From Actinomycetota bacterium (GTDB lineage: Bacteria; Actinomycetota; CADDZG01; WHSQ01), in NCBI GenBank assembly GCA_013695055.1, contig JACDBF010000320.1, forward strand, positions 1 through 7,383: a stretch of DNA of 7,383 bases, read 5' to 3'. A program made the position numbers and the translations under genes. Of the stretch, positions 4,937 through 7,383 are shown in pieces (position 1 is the first letter of the stretch; each line of letters opens with the position of its first letter). The notes under the pieces were generated by a model that worked only from the letters and a program-made list of their open reading frames with translations, ran no database searches and was not told where the DNA came from.

Positions 4937-5679
4937 GCCGGTAGCTCGATCCTCTGACCGTCCTGCGCGAGCTCCACCTCGATGCCCACGGCCGTCTCTT
5001 GCGCCTCGTCCCGGGAGATCTCGTGATCGCGGCCCGGGGGCAGATGAGACAAGAGCAGGCGTTTGGCGCCGGAGGCCGCTGCTATCTCACCCGCCTGCGA
5101 CGCACGCAGGTGACCGTGCCAGGTCTCGTCCGAATTCTGCAGCGTCGCCTCGCAGATGAATAGATCCGCATCTCTCGCCAGCGCCCCGAAGTTGGCCTCG
5201 GGTCCGCTGTCGGCGCTGTAGGCGATCACTGCGCCTTGCGATTCGATTCGGATGCCCAAGGTCTCGGCGGGATGAGCCATGGTGATGAAGGACAACAGGG
5301 CGCCGCCCAGCTCGACCTCAACGATGGGCGAGATCGGCTTTATGTCAAAACACTCGCCGAGGTCGGGAGCGAACCCCAACAGCCGGTCGATCGTCTCTTG
5401 TGGAGCCCACAGCGGTATCGGGGGCATGGGTACGTCGGGACACGCGCAGCGCGCGTGATCCGCCTGAAAGACATCGGTCGTGTGGTCCGGATGACGGTGT
5501 GAAAGCAGCACGCCCGACAGCTCTCTGAAATCGGTGTGCCGCATGAGGTTCCGCCAAGTGCCGGCGCCCGCGTCCAGCCACAACGTCTGATCGTCTATCT
5601 CGACGAGGTAGCCGGAGCAAGCGCGTTCGGGGGTCGCGTACATCCCAGAGCTTCCCAAGACCGTAAGGGACATCGTCAT
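4933..5679 (-). CDS. Metallo-beta-lactamase-fold hydrolase, Rv1339-like (probable cyclic-nucleotide phosphodiesterase)
   Basis: 248 residues from ATG 5679. An RNase Z-like MBL-fold protein. Metal-binding residues visible: HRHPDH at 61-66 (HxHxDH), His136 in MAHPAETLGIR, Asp157 in YSADSGP, and His212 in LLLSHLPPG. His188 and His190 in WHGHLRASQAGEIA form the family's usual His-rich loop. No long exosite arm for tRNA is seen, unlike full RNase Z. Gene position between murI and rph is that of M. tuberculosis Rv1339, which I recall being reported as an atypical cAMP phosphodiesterase. The substrate here is inferred, not shown. The frame is open up to 5934, but that part is antisense-like Arg/Ser-rich sequence lying inside murI. 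The ATG at 5679 overlaps the murI stop by 4 nt (ATGA), matching the other junctions. A second ATG at 5673 is an alternative, and the domain (SLTVLGSSG) begins directly after it. Confidence 0.88.
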   Translation of the reverse strand: MTMSLTVLGSSGMYATPERACSGYLVEIDDQTLWLDAGAGTWRNLMRHTDFRELSGVLLSHRHPDHTTDVFQADHARCACPDVPMPPIPLWAPQETIDRLLGFAPDLGECFDIKPISPIVEVELGGALLSFITMAHPAETLGIRIESQGAVIAYSADSGPEANFGALARDADLFICEATLQNSDETWHGHLRASQAGEIAAASGAKRLLLSHLPPGRDHEISRDEAQETAVGIEVELAQDGQRIELPA

Positions 5680-6494
5680 CTCTTGTCCCACGGTCGATGC
5701 TCGATATCTTTGAACTCGGGGCCGAGAAAGCGATTGCCGAGCTCGCTCGTGATCCCCTGTTCGCTGGAGGACACGAACCGGTGCGCTCCCATCGCTCGGT
5801 TTCGACTCAATAGGTTTCTGTCCTTCAGCTCGGCGAAGATCTCGGCGGCGATGGCTTCGGCGCTGGAAATAAGAACCACTCCGCTTCCCATTACGTACTG
5901 AATCACGCCGCTCAAGAGCGGATAGTGCGTACATCCGAGAATCAACGTGTCTATATCAGACTCCCTGAGAGGTTGCAGATACTCACGGGCCAAGTCGAGC
6001 AGCTCGTCCGAGGAAGTGTCGCCACGCTCCACGAATTCGACAAATCGGGGACACGCCCTTGCATGAATCGAGACGTTGGCGCGTGTAGTGGCCATCGCCT
6101 TCTCGTAAGCCCCGGACTCCACCGTCCTGTGAGTGCCTATCAATCCAACGCGGCGGTTGCGGGTTGCGGCGACGGCGGCCTTGACTCCGGGGGCGATGAC
6201 ATCGACGATCGGAACGGCGTAGCGAGCGCGCGCTTCGTCGAGAGCAGCGGACGAGGCGCTGTTACAGGCGACGACGAGAAGCTTCACTTCTTCTTCGACG
6301 AGCGCATCCATGATCTCCAAAGCAAACTTCCGGACCTCGTCGGCAGCGCGCGGTCCATAAGGACAACGTGCCGTGTCCCCGAAGTAAATGAGGTCTTCAT
6401 GAGGCAAGAGATCTATAACGGCGCGCGCAACGGTCAGGCCTCCGACTCCCGAATCGAACATGCCGATCGGATGCGCGGCGTCGCTCACCACCAC
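5676..6494 (-). CDS. murI: Glutamate racemase
   Basis: Up to 272 residues. A cofactor-independent racemase of L- to D-glutamate, which MurD adds to the peptidoglycan precursor. Motifs: IGMFDSGVGGLTVAR (10-24), YFGDTARCPYGPR (37-49), VVACNSAS with catalytic Cys77, GLIGTHRTVESGAY (117-130), ARACPRFVEFVE (145-156) and LGCTHYPLL with catalytic Cys188. Both catalytic cysteines are present. The start is uncertain by two codons: three GTG codons in a row (6494, 6491, 6488) precede SDAAHPIG. GAGGAGG at 6499-6505 is 4, 7 or 10 nt from them. The third GTG would give the GTGA 4-nt overlap with cysM that other junctions show; the second has the best spacing. It follows cysM directly, with no rhomboid-protease gene between them, unlike the mycobacterial locus. 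Its stop overlaps the next gene by 4 nt. Confidence 0.97.
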   Translation of the reverse strand: MVVSDAAHPIGMFDSGVGGLTVARAVIDLLPHEDLIYFGDTARCPYGPRAADEVRKFALEIMDALVEEEVKLLVVACNSASSAALDEARARYAVPIVDVIAPGVKAAVAATRNRRVGLIGTHRTVESGAYEKAMATTRANVSIHARACPRFVEFVERGDTSSDELLDLAREYLQPLRESDIDTLILGCTHYPLLSGVIQYVMGSGVVLISSAEAIAAEIFAELKDRNLLSRNRAMGAHRFVSSSEQGITSELGNRFLGPEFKDIEHRPWDKR

Positions 6495-7383
6495 AGAACC
6501 TCCTCAACTTGGGATTCCGCGGTGTCGATATCCTGCGTCCACGCTTCGGTCGACAGATACTTCCAGCCCCCATCCGCCAGCAGGCAGACGACATCGCCGC
6601 CGCCCTGCTGCTCGAGCCGCTCGGCGACGCGCTGCGCCACCCAAATGACCGCCCCGGCCGAGATGCCGGCGAATATCCCTTCGCGACGTAAGAGCTCACG
6701 CGTCCACAGGATGGACTCTCGGGCCCGAACCTTCACCTTGCCGTCCAAGATATCGGGATCGAAGATCGGCGGCACATAGCCTTCGTCGAGAGAGCGCAGC
6801 CCGTACACGAGCTCGCCCAGCTCGGGCTCGGCGGCGACCACCTTGATAGACGGATCATGCTCTTTGAGAAACTTCCCCACGCCGGTGAGGACACCTCCGG
6901 TCCCAAGCCCCGCCACGAAAGCCTTGATGTCGGGAAGGTCCTCCAAGATCTCAGGACCGGTCGACTTGTAGTGCGCATCGACGTTCGCGCTATTGCCGTA
7001 CTGAAACGGCATGTAGTAACGACCATCCTTAACGAGATCCTGGGCCATGGCGACCGAGCCGTTCGTTCCCTTGTCGCCTTCGGAGAAGATGATGTCGGCG
7101 CCATAAGCGCGCAGCAAGGAAGTGCGCTCGGAGCTTGCGTTGCCCGGCATTACCGCAGTGAACCGATAACCCCTGACCGACGCGACCATAGCGAGAGCGA
7201 TGCCCGTGTTCCCCGAGGTAGGCTCGAGAATGATCTTGTCCTTGGTGAGGTTTCCTGAGGCTTCGCCGTCTTCGATCAATGCCAGCGCGATGCGATCTTT
7301 CACCGAGCCGGTTGGATTCTGGCCCTCGAGCTTCACCCACAGGCGCACGCTTGGCGCCGGAGACAGGTTCGGCGTCTCGACGA
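6485..7383 (-). CDS. cysM: Cysteine synthase, CysM type (O-phosphoserine/CysO-dependent), 5' end outside window
   Basis: 298 residues are visible; the frame is open to the right edge, where it reads VETPNLSPAPSVRLWVKLEG, so only a short N-terminus is missing. A fold-type II PLP enzyme. Visible: PLP lysine in NPTGSVKDR (Lys28 of the visible part), EPTSGNTGIALAM (53-65), QYGNSANVDAHY, the phosphate loop GLGTGG (158-163), GIFAGISAGA (235-244) and DGGWKYLS. It resembles M. tuberculosis CysM (Rv1336), which uses O-phosphoserine and the thiocarboxylated sulfur carrier CysO. The Arg that in that enzyme (Arg220, as I recall) selects the phosphate is kept in VYGLRSLDEGYVPP (Arg196 here). The C-terminus EEVLWW is like the active-site-capping tail ending QLWA. 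Cystathionine beta-synthase or ordinary CysK are less likely. A GTG at 7348 opens a shorter frame but is internal, since family residues precede it. murI follows with overlap. The mec and cysO genes are expected just to the right. Confidence 0.93.
   Translation of the reverse strand, partial: VETPNLSPAPSVRLWVKLEGQNPTGSVKDRIALALIEDGEASGNLTKDKIILEPTSGNTGIALAMVASVRGYRFTAVMPGNASSERTSLLRAYGADIIFSEGDKGTNGSVAMAQDLVKDGRYYMPFQYGNSANVDAHYKSTGPEILEDLPDIKAFVAGLGTGGVLTGVGKFLKEHDPSIKVVAAEPELGELVYGLRSLDEGYVPPIFDPDILDGKVKVRARESILWTRELLRREGIFAGISAGAVIWVAQRVAERLEQQGGGDVVCLLADGGWKYLSTEAWTQDIDTAESQVEEVLWW
6499..6505 (-). promoter_or_regulatory. Shine-Dalgarno of murI inside the 3' end of cysM
   Basis: Minus-strand GAGGAGG, the strongest Shine-Dalgarno match in the six-gene operon. 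It lies within the codons for Glu-Glu-Val just before the C-terminal LWW of CysM. The other internal genes lack such a site, so murI may be translated more independently than they are. Confidence 0.65.

Noticed and set aside
5680..5934. N-terminal extension of the MBL protein to 333 residues
   Set aside because: The added 85 residues are Arg/Ser-rich, overlap murI in another frame and precede the normal domain start; ATG 5679 gives the usual 4-nt overlap.
5925..6779. 284-codon + strand open frame opposite murI and cysM
   Set aside because: Antisense shadow of two well-identified genes, with no signal or motif of its own.

Overview
The window is a compact, high-GC, gene-dense bacterial chromosome segment, most likely from an actinobacterium (Actinomycetota). 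The strongest argument is a minus-strand block in the order cysM, murI, metallo-beta-lactamase-fold protein, rph, rdgB. As I recall it, this matches the Mycobacterium tuberculosis locus Rv1336 to Rv1341, except that the rhomboid gene (Rv1337) is absent here. An LPXTG-anchored Gram-positive surface protein and a lipoprotein agree with this. No species can be named from the sequence alone.

Layout. Positions 1-979 (+): the 3' end of an FtsX/MacB-type ABC transporter permease, overlapping by 4 nt an SGNH/GDSL hydrolase with a lipoprotein-like signal peptide. Positions 980-1077: an intergenic gap with a 13-bp-stem terminator-like hairpin. Positions 1078-1929 (-): a secreted, Asp/Asn/Gly-rich LPXTG surface protein with an 18-bp tandem repeat encoding PGGEEP. 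Positions 1930-2142: a divergent intergenic region with a two-state hairpin in the surface-protein leader. Positions 2143-2937 (+): an inositol-monophosphatase-superfamily enzyme most like actinobacterial histidinol-phosphatase HisN. Its stop lies 6 nt from that of the converging operon. Positions 2944-7383 (-): a six-gene operon read from right to left, cysM (5' end outside the window), murI, MBL-fold phosphodiesterase-like gene, rph, rdgB, pdxH.

How the genes work together. Junctions in the six-gene operon overlap by 4 nt (ATGA/GTGA), or up to 10 nt at cysM/murI depending on the start. Most lack a good Shine-Dalgarno sequence, which points to translational coupling. The operon joins cysteine synthesis (CysM, a PLP enzyme apparently of the O-phosphoserine/CysO-dependent type), D-glutamate supply for peptidoglycan (MurI), a probable nucleotide phosphodiesterase, tRNA 3'-end maturation (RNase PH), nucleotide-pool cleaning (RdgB) and PLP production (PdxH). 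PdxH makes the cofactor of CysM.

The left-hand permease and SGNH-lipoprotein pair resembles the E. coli YbbA-YbbP-TesA neighbourhood and may be a membrane lipid or hydrophobic-compound handling system. No mobile element, CRISPR array, tRNA or rRNA was found. The best candidates for something little described are the permease/lipoprotein-esterase pair and the repeat-bearing surface protein with its structured leader.
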